A DNA stretch of 64,000 nt from contig JAHBMJ010000421.1 in NCBI GenBank assembly GCA_018398765.1, positions 27,534-91,533 on the forward strand. Reading direction: 5' to 3'. Source of the DNA: Chromera velia (taxonomy: Eukaryota; Sar; Chromeraceae). The position numbers and the translations under genes are program-made. Below, piece by piece: positions 8,907 to 23,802 of this stretch. Numbering within the stretch: position 1 is the first letter of the stretch; the number at the start of each line of letters is the position of its first letter. Under the pieces are notes generated by a model, which saw only the letters and a list, made by a program, of their open reading frames with translations, did no database searches and was not told where the DNA came from.

Positions 8907-11825
8907 TTAATGAAGTTCGTTTTGTAAAAGAATGCTTTCTATTCGACTACCTACAACCGTTAAATTAAGACCGTCCAGTCTCCAATGAAGAAGACGACTG
9001 GGGCGTGTTGCCTGTCGAACACTAGGTCGAACAACTGAATCTTCGCGAAAGTCAAGGTAGAAGGCCCCGACACCGCCTTTTCGTCCGTTTCTGCTTGGTG
9101 ACGAAAGAACACCCTCTTCGAGGAGTACTCTTTCCGGAATTAAGTAAAAGTACCGCCACTGTCCCCCCAAACCACATAATTGCCCAACTGGCTTCGCTGG
9201 AGCCCGGAAGGATGACAAGAGGCCAGACGAGTTTTGGGGGGGGCCGACAAGAAGAAAATCAAAGTCTCCTTCTTCGTAAGGCTGCCATTTCCCTCTGACT
9301 GTTTTCTGCGACGGTACGCGGGCACAGTTTCTCGACGGGAAAATGAGAGAGCTCTTGAGCTGCACCCTCAACCACTTTGAAGTCTGACATCCAGGGAGTC
9401 GAATCTCGATGTCATAGGGAAGAGACGGGCAAGGGGCCCCTCGGACTTCTAGCCCCCCAGGCACGCTCTCGAAAAACTCCAAACACATCTGGAGCATTCT
9501 CCACTCAGTCAAGTGCGAAGGGCCCAACTGAGTCTGCAGTATACGGAGGGGTTGCAGCTTGCATAGGCTCCTGCGTTCATGTGCTTCGTGCCACGTCGAC
9601 TCTAGCACACGTCCTACATGACGGCCGTCAGCAGGGCTTGGTTCAAAACTACATCGAAATTCTTGTCGGTCATGCTTCCCACCCTCAGTCAGGCGAAGAC
9701 TGTGGGAGGCCGACATCGCAAGGTACGCAAGATAGTCTCTCGGGAAGATCCACACTTTTGGGGGGCCCTGCATATTCTTTTCAAGAGAAATGCAGACAAG
9801 GAGCATTTCATCATAGTTGGTAACTCTCTTAAAGAGACAAGATGGTGATTTTCTCCCGGCAGGAGTTCGAAGGCGCGTGGCCGATTTGACCTGCACAGGC
9901 AACCACAGGTCCTCCGAGCACCCCACTGGTCGAACTGCAAGGTCGGCCCGTGCGAAGGGGGGGAGAGGGACAGAGGGCTCTTCAAGTCCCCTGAACCCCT
10001 CTGCTGCTCGGAGACTGGCTCTGAGGAGCGACACGGCAGTGCGCTCTATTTCCCAGCTGTGATGACTGCGCTTTTCGACGGTCTGAGTGTTTGAGGGGAT
10101 TTGCCCCTGGGAGGGAATCGTCGTGAGTTTCCTGATCTGCCCCGACGCAGGAATGCTGCTGCTATGTTTTGCTACGGTTGAAGGCATCGAAGCCTCTAGG
10201 AGTTGTCGATTCTCTTTTGTGAACGGAACAGACCCTGCCTCCCGTCCTCGCTCAAAGGATAGCACTTCAGCTATCTGTTTTCCTGCCAGAGGAAGATCGA
10301 AGGTGTCAATCTTCCACCTGTGCAGACGGGAGGGGCGGCCTCTGCACTGTTCAGCAGCTTTAGTTGAAAAGTCAAGGGTGATAGTTTGCAGGCCTTTCTG
10401 GGCATTTTTGGGCGACGAAACTATCCCCTCTCTCACAAGCTCTCGAGTTGGAATCAGATAGAAAAAACGCCACCGGTCTTCCTGCTCGTTGCCTGGCAGG
10501 CTGCTGCTGCGGTCTATCGCTGCCCCTGTCTCATTCTGAGGGGGACTCACAAGAAGAAAATCAAAATCCCTTTCATTGTACGGCACCGATCCCCTCAAAA
10601 GCTTTTTCTTTGTACTCACATGACCTAAACCATTGCGACTCTTCTGAACAGCGTATGCGCTCTTCAACTGCAACCTGACCCACTCGGATCGAGTCCAAGT
10701 GGAAAGGCGGAGCTCAATATCGTGGGGGAGGGTTGGGCAAGGCGCATCCCGTATTTGCATCCCTCCATGGACCCTATCAAACAACCACCTGCATTTCTGG
10801 GTCATCGTCCACTCTGCGAGATGAGTAGGACTCAACTGAGTCTGGAGAGTCTGCAGATCTTGTAGTTTGTAGAGACTCTGGCAACTGTGGGCTTGCTTCC
10901 AAATGACCAAGAGCCGATCTCCGACATGGCTGTCATCCTGACGGTCAAGAGTCAAGCTGCACCGGTTCTCTGTCGTGTCGTACTTGCCCCCATGGGTGAT
11001 TCCTAGCCATCCAGGCCTCTTCAGACGATTGAACCGTTCTCCTGGGAAGAGCCAGGCTCTTTCCGTGAGGGCAGAAGGGGAGCCCTGCGGCACAAATATA
11101 CAGACCACGGGCATTCCCCCGTAACCGCACACGTTCTGAAAGTACCAGAGGGGAGAGGGACGCCCCCCCGCTCGAACTCGAGTGCACAACTGGCGTGACG
11201 TGGACTTCACCTGCACCGGTAGCCACAGGTCTTCTGTGCAGCCAGTGGGTCTCACAGCCAGGTCAGCCTGCGCGAACGGGTGCAAGGGCAGGGGCGGCTC
11301 TTCAAGACCCTCAAACCCATCTGAGGCCTGAAGGCAGTGACGGAGTCGTGAAACCGCAAGCCTCTCTATCTCACGCAGCTGGCGCAGAGACAGATTTTTC
11401 CGTTTGGCCACATTCAGGGACCCTGACGGAATCGCCGGATGAATGGTCGTCGTGCGTTTGCCTGATAAAGAGTCTTTTGGGGGGGACGCAGTCACCGAGA
11501 TGGGACGCACGTCACTTCTCATTGAGAGCGGACCAGCATATCCTGAACCAGCACCCTGATGGAAGGTAGACGGCTTCGGAACAGCGCTACTGTAGCCCAA
11601 AACCCAAAGCCTGGACACGGTCGGAGCCGCAGGCCGCCTTAATAGGAAGCACACGGGTGTAAATAGTCGACTTGCCCGAGAACGAAGTCCGATATGAGTT
11701 GGCGGAAAGTGGGAAAGAAGACCCTTTCGGATTGCTGGTGTTGGGATCATGTTTCTAGGGTCATGCAGAGATAAGACAAACCCGGTCCCGGAGGTAGACA
11801 GCGAATAGTTGCAGCTGCCTTCCAC
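8907..11825 (-). CDS. Tandem-duplicated PD-(D/E)XK nuclease-like protein, four motif sets
   Basis: Single uninterrupted 972-aa ORF. Residues ~151-530 and ~591-970 are two copies of one ~380-aa module; the first 60 residues of the copies match at 44 of 60 positions. Each module holds two sub-domains with a Glu-bearing helix, then Asp, then Gln-x-Lys: D188/Q205-V-K207, D369/Q386-L-K388, D628/Q645-V-K647 and D805/Q822-L-K824. The second sub-domain of each copy continues with DFDFLLV and FYLIP strands, the layout of the PD-(D/E)XK endonuclease family that includes the homing enzyme I-Ssp6803I. Nuclease activity is inference. From M26 (MIPTPAIRKG) the N-terminus is Arg-rich, lacks acidic residues for about 50 positions and resembles a mitochondrial presequence, so M26 may be the real start. 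The gene has no intron, unlike most neighbours. Confidence 0.75.
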   Translation of the reverse strand: MEGSCNYSLSTSGTGFVLSLHDPRNMIPTPAIRKGLLSHFPPTHIGLRSRASRLFTPVCFLLRRPAAPTVSRLWVLGYSSAVPKPSTFHQGAGSGYAGPLSMRSDVRPISVTASPPKDSLSGKRTTTIHPAIPSGSLNVAKRKNLSLRQLREIERLAVSRLRHCLQASDGFEGLEEPPLPLHPFAQADLAVRPTGCTEDLWLPVQVKSTSRQLCTRVRAGGRPSPLWYFQNVCGYGGMPVVCIFVPQGSPSALTERAWLFPGERFNRLKRPGWLGITHGGKYDTTENRCSLTLDRQDDSHVGDRLLVIWKQAHSCQSLYKLQDLQTLQTQLSPTHLAEWTMTQKCRWLFDRVHGGMQIRDAPCPTLPHDIELRLSTWTRSEWVRLQLKSAYAVQKSRNGLGHVSTKKKLLRGSVPYNERDFDFLLVSPPQNETGAAIDRSSSLPGNEQEDRWRFFYLIPTRELVREGIVSSPKNAQKGLQTITLDFSTKAAEQCRGRPSRLHRWKIDTFDLPLAGKQIAEVLSFERGREAGSVPFTKENRQLLEASMPSTVAKHSSSIPASGQIRKLTTIPSQGQIPSNTQTVEKRSHHSWEIERTAVSLLRASLRAAEGFRGLEEPSVPLPPFARADLAVRPVGCSEDLWLPVQVKSATRLRTPAGRKSPSCLFKRVTNYDEMLLVCISLEKNMQGPPKVWIFPRDYLAYLAMSASHSLRLTEGGKHDRQEFRCSFEPSPADGRHVGRVLESTWHEAHERRSLCKLQPLRILQTQLGPSHLTEWRMLQMCLEFFESVPGGLEVRGAPCPSLPYDIEIRLPGCQTSKWLRVQLKSSLIFPSRNCARVPSQKTVRGKWQPYEEGDFDFLLVGPPQNSSGLLSSFRAPAKPVGQLCGLGGQWRYFYLIPERVLLEEGVLSSPSRNGRKGGVGAFYLDFREDSVVRPSVRQATRPSRLLHWRLDGLNLTVVGSRIESILLQNELH

Positions 11826-14733
11826 TGCAGAAGTGTCTAAATCGATGCAAATCGTAAGTCATCGTCAAAAGAATCCATGTACGCTTGTGTATATAACGAC
11901 CAACACCAGAAGCTTCATGCACGTCTCGCCAAGGTATGCATGTCGATGCATGTGTGTCGACGATTTTTAGCAGATGTCGGTACGCAACAAAAGCTCGAGT
12001 TCAGTGTGGTCACGCGAAGAGGTGTTTACATTGAAGACTTGGAAACAGATGTCCTTCAACCAAATTATTGTACGAAAGCGCACGTCTTCCCATGTCTTCT
12101 CAAATCTCAATTCTCGCATGAAGTTTTGCAAACATGCAGATTGCATGCAAGTGTTGCATATAGTTGATGCAAAATGCATGGCTTATATATGCTTATATAG
12201 TGTATACACGAGAGTGGGCGCGCACTGCGCGCCGACGTATCGTGGTGGGTGCTCCCGTAGTCGAGTCCGGCGTCGAAAGGGGGGCACAAACAAAAGTTCT
12301 TATCCTTTATTATCCTTTGGTCGGGGGTAAACACCGCATGCTGGGACGTTCCTCTTTTTACAACATTGCTACACTCACAGAGTCGGGGAACGCACCAAGC
12401 GTTCACTCTATACTACAACAATTGCCGTGCAGTAAGCAGATTGAATCATATGACTCAAGTCAAGTTGAGTTTTGAAGGAAAACGGCGTTCAAAAAGCTTC
12501 AGAGTATATATATATGCGCAGGCCGTCTTATAGAGAAATTTTTATGTGTCGCTTAATTAGTTGGGCCCGAATGGCAACTATGTGCGCACGATTCGCGGCA
12601 CGAATCAACATTGCCGGGGCGTTATATATAGTACAGAAAGATTTGGACCCAAAAGCACAGGTGGTGCCCACGCAGTCAGATCCAGACGCGAGTATAGTAT
12701 AGTAAGATAGCTTATACAGTGCGTGGTCGTAATTTCGGATACGAGCATGCAGCGCATTTTGCAACACTGCATGAGGGCGGAGAGAAGGCTGAGAAAGCAG
12801 CCATGGAGGGAGTGTTCCTACAAGCCCATGCAGTAGAATGTCTTGCGCGGTCGATCCCAGAAGGCCTCAGCGCGGGGTAACTCGATGGAGGTGAAAGATA
12901 CTGCAAAAAATACCTGTGCGGGGGCTTAGTAGTATAAAAACAAAAACCGAGGCTCAGAGCCTTAACATGCATCGTAAACGACATCTAGCGGTATCGAGTC
13001 GCTATGCATGGCGTGGCCTGGTACGTTTGAGGCAAGGAGCTACGGCGGCTTTCGTAGATTATTAAAAGGAGACTTTAAAGAGCTTGATGTCCCAGGGGCA
13101 GCCCGAACAATGGGCCAACAAAAAAAAATATTCATACAAACGTTAAAATAATAACCAGACTTTAAACTAGTCTTCTACATATAGGTAATCCAAACAGGTT
13201 AAAATATATATAAAAAACAAACAATGTCAAACATCATATATTGAATGCTTCATACCAAATATTCATGCATAAATAAGATGAAAAACTACTTAATATTGTT
13301 TTTTATTGTATTTCTAAAAAGAGCTTGAGATTGCGAGTCGTTTCTTTTCTGGACCTCTTCTAGGACCTCTTATTGCTCGCTGCACCGGCACACTGTCACC
13401 ACGACTCTTCAGGGCTCATCTTCAAATGGCTGCATGGTCTTGCTGTTAGCTTAATCCTCCTTCCGCTGTTGTACATCCCTTGGCAGTCCGATCACTCACC
13501 AACCAACCAAATCGTGGCGTCTCTAAACGAAACGTAGCAGTGACGACTCACAGGCGACTGAAACCCCCCATGCACCTTCCCCCGGAGCCGTCCCTCTCTC
13601 TGGTGGCTGGTTCCCTCCAGTCCTCTCCATGTGCGTCCATCTTCTCTGACACTCTTCTTTTTCCCCACCCAAAACGCTCTTTCAAGGCTGATGAATGATG
13701 GGGATCAAAAAAGTTTTCGCTTGGCTCAAGTCGAACAAGATGAAGCACTCATACGAGGGCTTCGGTACGCCCTCTTCTGCATGTCTCAACGTACACATCC
13801 CTCCCTCCCGCAAGCTCAAAACTTGCTGCCCCAGCGATCCCCCCTCCATCCCAACTTCGTTGGGTGCACGTGCTGACCGACTCTCCACTCCAGTGCATGC
13901 CCCCCTTCGCAAATTTGGCGTCCCTTTCCCCCCTCAAGCAAATACGGGGAGGAAGAGGGAACCAAAGTAAATAGCACGAAGGATTCAAGGAGAAGACCAA
14001 GAGTGTGTGTGGGAGAGGAAGAAAGGAACCAAATGGGCCTCTGCAACCTCCCCCCCCCAAAGTCTCACAACAAACAGGGTTGTTCAAACAACACCGCGAA
14101 TGAAAACGCGGACCGAAGTGAAGCGGTCAGTCAGCAAGAGGTCAAACAAGTCCTTCCCCCCCCGTGCAGTTTAGAGCTAGAGAAAGAAAAGAAATCAAAC
14201 TGGAGCCCGACCATAAAAGAACACACACAAACAACAAACCGCATAGATCGATCCTCCCAGCAGCAACCCTTGAACCTCTTTTCTCTTCTGTTAGCGCAGC
14301 CGCCCTCACGATTTTCCTTTTCTTGCGCCAATTCAAGTCAGAGCCTGTCGAGCTGAATCAATATTTTTTTATTTTCACGCCGGCCAGCTTTCTTCTCCTT
14401 CTGTGTCCAGGAAGCGAGCGTCGCACCCCCCCTTCTCCTAGCTGTCTTCCTTCGGAGACATGCACCACATGCAAGGAAGGAACTGCAAGCAATGGCCTTC
14501 CCGTCTCTTTCTCTCCCTCTCTTTTTCCGGAATCCAAAAAGACTTGCCAAGTTGATCATTCATCAATTCATTCATTCATTCATCCAATAGATGTATAACA
14601 TCTTTCCACCACTAGAGGCCCCCCGCTCTTCTCCTTCCTTGTCTTTCCTCCCTCGACCACCTCAAACCTGCACCCGGAGTGCAGTGCACATCAATCCCCT
14701 CCTGCCTGCCTCTTTGCCTCTTCCTTCCTTCCT
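11826..14733. promoter_or_regulatory. Upstream region of nuclease-like gene plus 3' flank of LHC gene
   Basis: No convincing gene is seen. The part nearest 11826 is rich in ATGCAT-type motifs. CpG boxes occur at 12215-12240 (GGGCGCGCACTGCGCGCCG) and near 12585-12615 (GATTCGCGGCACGAATC), similar to boxes upstream of other genes here. 13110-13330 is AT-rich. 13430-14733 is pyrimidine-rich with several short overlapping ORFs that have no recognisable motif, and probably includes the LHC 3' UTR. Confidence 0.4.
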
Positions 14734-17645
<2,912 letters not shown>

Positions 17646-18865
17646 ATGAAGTACAAGAGTACACGTGGGGGCACCACCGGCATGTCCTTTGTGGACGCAG
17701 TGCTGACGGGTCTTGCAGAGGACGGGGGATTGTTGATGCCTGAGAGCGTTCCCGTCGTCTCGAAGGCTGAGATGAAGGCATGGAGGTAAGCATAGTGAGT
17801 GTCCCACTGCGTGCTCCACACGTGTATGGGGGCCTTCCGCTCGCGTCGTGCGGCTATGCACTCCTTGGTAGGGGTCCTTGTCTGCGTCTTTGCTGTTCCT
17901 TCTCAGCGCCCCTCCCCGAAAACCCCTCTGTGTCCTCTTTCCATCTCCTTCGGTTTCCCGTCTCCGTCTCTCTCCATCGAAGCAGCTGCCGAAGACAGGG
18001 GAGGATGTACCTCTGTTCATGACAGCCCTCCCACCCATATGCGCACTGTCCACCTTGGCAGCAATCTCGCTGCCGATCTTTGCTGTGCGTGCGTTCGATC
18101 TGACTTGCACATGCGCACAGTCCTCCTGGAGAGGTACATTCCTCTGTGTATCTTACCACTACTTTTGACCTTTTCTGCTACATTCCCTGTCTGTGCTTCC
18201 TCCTGTACCTCCTTCCCTCCGCAGATCCCTTCGCTACCAGGATCTCTGCTTCAACATCATGCGGAAGTTCATCAACGTGGAAGAGGTCGGAGACGCAGAC
18301 CTGAAGGACATCATTGAGAGGAGCTACAAGACCTTCAGGGACCCCCAAATCACCCCTGTGGTGGACTTTGTGGATGATATGCATCTGCTGGAACTCTTCC
18401 ATGGCCCCACCTTCGCATTCAAGGATTGCGCACTGCAATTTCTTGGTCAGTGGGTAGAATCTTCGGGCATCTCTGCATCAAAAGCCGAAGTACTGCCAGC
18501 TTCCTCGTGTGTGACTGCGTTCTTCCTTTACCGGCTCTTTTCTCTTCCAAACATTCCGCATGAGCACCAACCTGATGATGATGTCTTGCGCTTTCGAGGT
18601 GGCGCCTCCAGTCATCGTCCCCGGCAGCATTTTTTTGACTGCATTCTCGTGATCTCGCATCCATGCAGCCGTACACTCACAGATCAATACAGACGTACAT
18701 ATGTAAATACACACTCTACGCTCCTGCGATAACCCAATTACTGCAGGCAACATGTTCGACTGGATTCTTGAGAAGAGGGACCAGAGAACAGTGATCCTGG
18801 GGGCAACCTCGGGGGACACTGGATCGGCTGCCATCGCAGGTTGGTTTGTTAATTTATTTGCCTTG

Positions 18866-18901
<36 letters not shown>

Positions 18902-21900
18902 TCCTTCTTCACCTCTCTTTTCTCTTCATTCATTCTGTTGTCCAAAAAAGTTGCCACCTGCCTTTCTTCCCCTGCTATCTCCGTCTTTTCCGGAATTCAC
19001 ACAGTTTGAGCCTTCGACCCTTGAGTCAAATCTACTCTAGTGTCTCTTCATCCTGGGGGTCCCCCTACATATGGATCGAGACTTTGGATGGGCATTCTAC
19101 AGTAGAACATCAGTAGTGTGTCCAGAGAGAAAGAGAGAGAGAGAGAAAGAGAGAGAGAGACTGAAGAGACCTTCTGGTTGTCCACCGAAAGAGTCTCTCG
19201 TCATCTCTCTGTCTGTACTTCCCACAATCGCTCTTCAGGTTTCCAGGGAAAGAGACGCGCTGACTGCGTGATTCTTTACCCTCTCGGACGCACCTCTCAC
19301 ATCCAGGAGCTGCAGATGACCACCGTGCCAGACGAGAACGTCCAGTGCGTGGCAATTAAGGGTGGGTACCAGAGGGGGGGTGGTTAGTGTTGGGGGTACA
19401 TGGTTTGGGTACTGCAGTCCGTTCTCGGAGTGGTGATGATCGATACGTGAGAGACAGGCGTGGTCACAGCCTTTCCTTATTGTATTTTTTTCTCCTCTTC
19501 TAGAACGGCGGGGTGCCTGCTGGGTTTCTTCGCGGAAGAAGGTGTGGAGCTGCCTTCTGAGATACAATGATGTCACGCTCATCTGTTTCACGTCTCTCTC
19601 GCCCCGCTTGACTTACCTCTCCAAGCCTTTCTTCAGTTATAGACAACTGTGGACCTGCGTAAGTGCGCGCACCCCCGGTCGCGTGCGTGTGGTGTGTTTG
19701 TGTGTCTATGTCTGAGTGTGCCTTCTGCTTGCTTGCCCTCGTGCAACGTTCAGCGGTCACTTTTAGGAGAGTGGTCGCTCGAATACTGAGCAAGCAGCCG
19801 GACAAGAACATTGGAAAATGCAGAAAAAGACAGCAGCACCAAGAGCATCTCATTTCTTCTGCGTTAATTGCCGCTGCATGCTGCAGGTTCTTTCGACGAC
19901 TGTCAGAACATTGTGAAGGCTCTCTTCGGGTCCCCATTGAAGAAGAAGCTGTCCCTCGGTCGGTCCGTGTGCCTGCGCATGGGGGAATGGGGATCGAGAT
20001 ATTGGGGTGAATTGCTTGTCTTGTCTTGTTAGTGGGTGTGGCTGTGATTTCCTGAGGTGTGCAAGAGAAGAGGGGGGTACTTTGGGTGAGCACACCCGTC
20101 AAAAAGAATCCCCGATCCTGATGAGGACTCTTTCTGCTGAAGCACAACGTGAGAGAGAACGTTTTGTATTAATAAATATCAAGTACATCCACGGACACAC
20201 CAACATGACGTGCATGAATGCAGGGGCTGTGAACTCGATCAACTGGGCCCGCATCCTCGCCCAGATCGTCTACTACTGGTTCGCTGCATTCAGAGTGGCA
20301 GACCGCACAAAACGCCAGAGCCTGGACGGATTCGAGGCGGACTTCTGCGTACCCACAGGGAACTTTGGTAACATTCTGGTGGGTGGGTGGTGGGTGGGGA
20401 GAGGGGAAAGGGGAGGAAATTCGGTGCTTGGGGGCGGCACGGTTCCCTGCAATAATTTGTGTAGAGCGCGTATGGGGGTTTGGATTGTTGAGCAAGCGTC
20501 GCTGATCTGGTCTCATATACCTTCCTCTGGTCTGTCTTTCCAACCTCCTCTCTCAGTTTGGGAAGGACTTTCCTGTTCGTGCTTCCTCATCTTCTTCATT
20601 CATGCTTTTGTGTTTCACTCATGTCGGACTACCAAATCCTGTGACGAACGAATGTGCAGGCAGGATACTATGCCAGAAAAATGGGAGCCCCGATCGGAGC
20701 CCTGGTTATCGGTAGGCCCCTGAAGGATCTCTCTCTAATTGCGCCCCTCTGTTTTGAGTTGTTCCTTTTTTTTGTCTTCGATCTGCTGAAGCAAGAATGC
20801 TGGATCGGGGTTTCTGTCCATTCTCTGAAAAGCGGGAGGGGCGTCGCGGTTTTTTTCGTCTGAAGGGGAACGTGCTGTGATGGGAACTCTTGCTTGTGTA
20901 CTTTTCACCTGCTACCCGTTCGTCCGACTTCAAAACTCCCTCTCTGCCTTGCTTGCTTCCATCCTGTTGCTTCCTCTCTCTCCCTCGTTGTGTCTTCTCT
21001 TCAGCAAGCAACTCGAACAACATCTTGACGAGATTCCACAAGTCTGGGGAGTACAAGATTGTCAGTCAGTTAACGACTGTATTTGTGGGAACTGGCTTTT
21101 CCGGTTATGAATCGCGGAACTTTTGCTATTCTTTTGTTCCAGCTTTCGTGGTTCCATTACTGCATCGCGATCTGTCTTCCGCGTGATGGGTTTGTGTGTC
21201 GTGTTCGCGGTCTGGGAGAGTAAATGAGGGTGCGGGTGCGCTTGTTCGGGCTTCTCGCATGTTTTTTGCGACATCTTTTCATCTGCTCCATTTCCTTTTC
21301 TGTCGTTTCTGTATTTTTCGTCCTCTTGTATGTGTTCGTCTTTGTGTCTGGTCTCTTCTGTGCTCCACCTGCGTGTCTGTCTGTCTCAGTGTGTGAGTGA
21401 ATGTGTGACTTGATTGATTGTGTGCAGTCAACGGTGACTCCCACGATGAGCCCCTCGATGGACATTCAAATCTCCTCCAACTTTGAGAGATTCATGTTCG
21501 ACGCCCTGGGAGAGGACCCAAAGGTGAGTGCATGCATCAATTCAAAGTCATTGTGGAGGGTGGGGAAAGGGAACGAGACACCCAAAAAGCTTAAATGAAA
21601 CAAGAGACCAAAATATTGATGAATCAAGATCACATGCTCGGGTTCACACGAGATTTCATTCGATTTTTTTTTAAATATTCTGTAAATCTGCTGATGTCAG
21701 CAGAGGAGCTCTCCTTTCTGACTCTTTCTGTTTGCCTTTAAAACGCCCCTGTGTCTTCTCCAACGTATTGAAGAAAAAGAGAGGCTTTCCGAACTCTGTC
21801 CCCTCGCGTGCGTCTGTCTACTGTTGGAACGTCTACCTGCGCGAGGAACTCTGTGTGCATGAGATCTTGAACACCTGTCTGCAGACGACCCGCGCGATGT

Positions 21901-22631
21901 TCTCAGCTTTGAAGAACGAGGGAGCCTTCAAGGCCACCGGGGGGGCTTTGGACGCCACCCGGGAGAAGTTCGCAGCCTTCTGCGCCGACGAAGCGGAGAC
22001 TTCAGAGGGTATCAAGGAGGTCTTCGGAAAGATCGGGATGGTGATTGAACCCCACACGGGTAAGTGAGTTGCATCCAGCTTTCTCGATATGCACGAGGAG
22101 GTTGGGGAATGTCGGGAAAGGGAATGATCGGACACTAGAACAGCGAGAATGTAGAGCGATCAAATGAACTTGGTGATTGAGTTGCTATGAGGAGACACAG
22201 GGTGTGTAATACTCAGTCCTCACAGGTTTACTGGTGCCCTTGCCAGATCGATTGATTGTTGTTTTGGGGATTACTGAGTTGTCGAGGTGTCACCCAGGGC
22301 CTCTTGGAAGTGCTTTGTCTGTCCCTTCTGCCACACAGAGTCCTTTGAAAAAACGCTGGAAGTGCATTACTTGGATGGCTGCTCCGTGCTTGCAGCCGTG
22401 GGTTTCATCTGTGCCCGAAAATTTTGGTCCGAGTTCCCGGACAGAAAGGCAATCCCCCTCGTATGCCTGGCCACTGCGCACGTCGGGAAATTCGCCGACA
22501 ACGTAGAGCCCCTCCTTGGCAAGGAGGCAGTCGAAAAGGAAATTCCTATCGAGCTTGAGAGCTTGAAGGGGAAGAAGAAGAGATACGAGGTAGGAAGAAA
22601 ATATGAACAAAGAAAGGGAGTGGTGACAAAG

Positions 22632-22673
<42 letters not shown>

Positions 22674-23802
22674 CCTCCCTCTCTCCCTCTCTCTCCCTCC
22701 CTCCCTCTCTCCCTCTCTCTCCCTCCCTCCCTCCCTCCCTCCCTGCGTGTGTGTGTGTGTGTGTGTCTCTGTCTATTCACTTCCTTTCTCGGAAACAACG
22801 TGTCGTTGACCTCTCAATGTCTGAATTGTCTAGTCTAATCCTAGCACCGTCACGATATTCTCTCGCCTGCTGTCCGATTCGTGCATGTCTCTGTGTCTCC
22901 ACCCCTGGCGTTTTTTGTCACTTATCTTCCCTCGTTTATGTATTGTGTGTCTCCATGTATCTGGATCGTTCCGCTTTTTTCTTTCCTTCCTTCCTCCCTC
23001 TCTCTTTTCAGGTTCTGGGACCCTCAGATTCCCGTGTGGGGCTCCTCTTGCGGGAACGCTTTGACGTCAGTGGGCGGGGGAGGGAGAATCTTCATGCACG
23101 CAGGCAGGAAGCAGGAATATTTTCTTGGGGTTCTCCCCTTCGCTTCTTTTTCTTGATTCCTTTCCCCCTTCCTTCGTTGTTTGCTTGCGAGTTTGCCTCC
23201 TTTATGCCAGGGCCGCCCCCACACTCATGGGAGGCTGCCGTCTCGTTGATGGTGATAATCCCTCAATGAGGATGCTTTCAGATGTCTCTTTTTTTCTTCC
23301 CGTCTTTCAGCTGTGTCGTTCTTTTTGCATGATCTTTTCTCTGGCGTTCTCTTTGATCTCTCCCTGTCTTCGTTCCCCCGCCCCCTCTCTCCCTGTGCAG
23401 CCCGACTTCAAAGGGTTGGGAGCAGTTGTCGAAAAAACAAAAGCGGTGGTCACGGATTCGTTGTCGTCTCCCAAGTCAGTAAGTGGGGGGCTGCGTGGGG
23501 GAGGGAAAAGATTCATTCAGGAAAGTAAATATGCCTCTTTCAATCCTTCCCTTTTTGTGTGTGTGTCCTTTTCCCCCATCATCTCCCTTCTCACTCACTT
23601 AATTGTTTTTGTTCCCTGGTCTCGCGGTGCCCGTCATTCTGTCGTTTTCTGTCCGTTGCTTCTCCTTTATCCGTGTCTGCATGTGCAGGTTTTGGGCAAT
23701 CGCAGTCGCCGGTCTGGTGGCGTCTGCCCTTGCAGTCAGGCACCGTTCCTTGAGGAGATAGGAGAGTGGATCGACAGGATGGAAGATTGGTCGATGCTTT
23801 GA
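17646..23802 (+). CDS. Threonine synthase (PLP-dependent), 13 exons
   Basis: Converts O-phosphohomoserine to threonine. Exons: 17646-17785, 18225-18445, 18747-18839, 19239-19361, 19887-19958, 20224-20378, 20660-20711, 21005-21060, 21428-21523, 21885-22059, 22396-22589, 23401-23478, 23689-23802. All are GT-AG and in phase (~522 aa). The N-terminus MKYKSTRGGTTGMSFVDAVL matches the family start, so there is no leader and the product is probably cytosolic. LFHGPTFAFKD carries the PLP lysine (K113); GATSGDTGSAAIAG and VPTGNFGNILAGYYARKMG bind phosphate and cofactor. The C-terminus after KKKRYE (exons 12-13) is not recognisable family sequence. Two donors, at 23475 (GTCAGT) and 23479 (GTAAGT), give different ends: the second yields 37 aa ending DWSML; the first yields a hydrophobic tail ending at TAG 23759-23761. 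No gene symbol is given because nomenclature differs among eukaryotes. Confidence 0.92.
18866..18903. repeat. (TTTC)n microsatellite
   Basis: About nine TTTC units in the third intron of threonine synthase. Confidence 0.9.
22632..22745. repeat. (CT)n / (CCCT)n low-complexity tract
   Basis: About 19 CT units pass into CCCT and CTCC variants and then a short GT run, all within the intron after exon 11 of threonine synthase. Confidence 0.9.

Noticed and set aside
9377-11569. Plus-strand ORFs of 80-148 aa opposite the nuclease-like gene
   Set aside because: Each is antisense to the conserved modules and lacks its own start context or motif.
23012-23156. Possible extra threonine synthase exon starting VLGPSDSRVGLLL
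   Set aside because: It has an acceptor, but including it gives no family similarity and no in-phase donor to the next exon; exons 12-13 fit without it.
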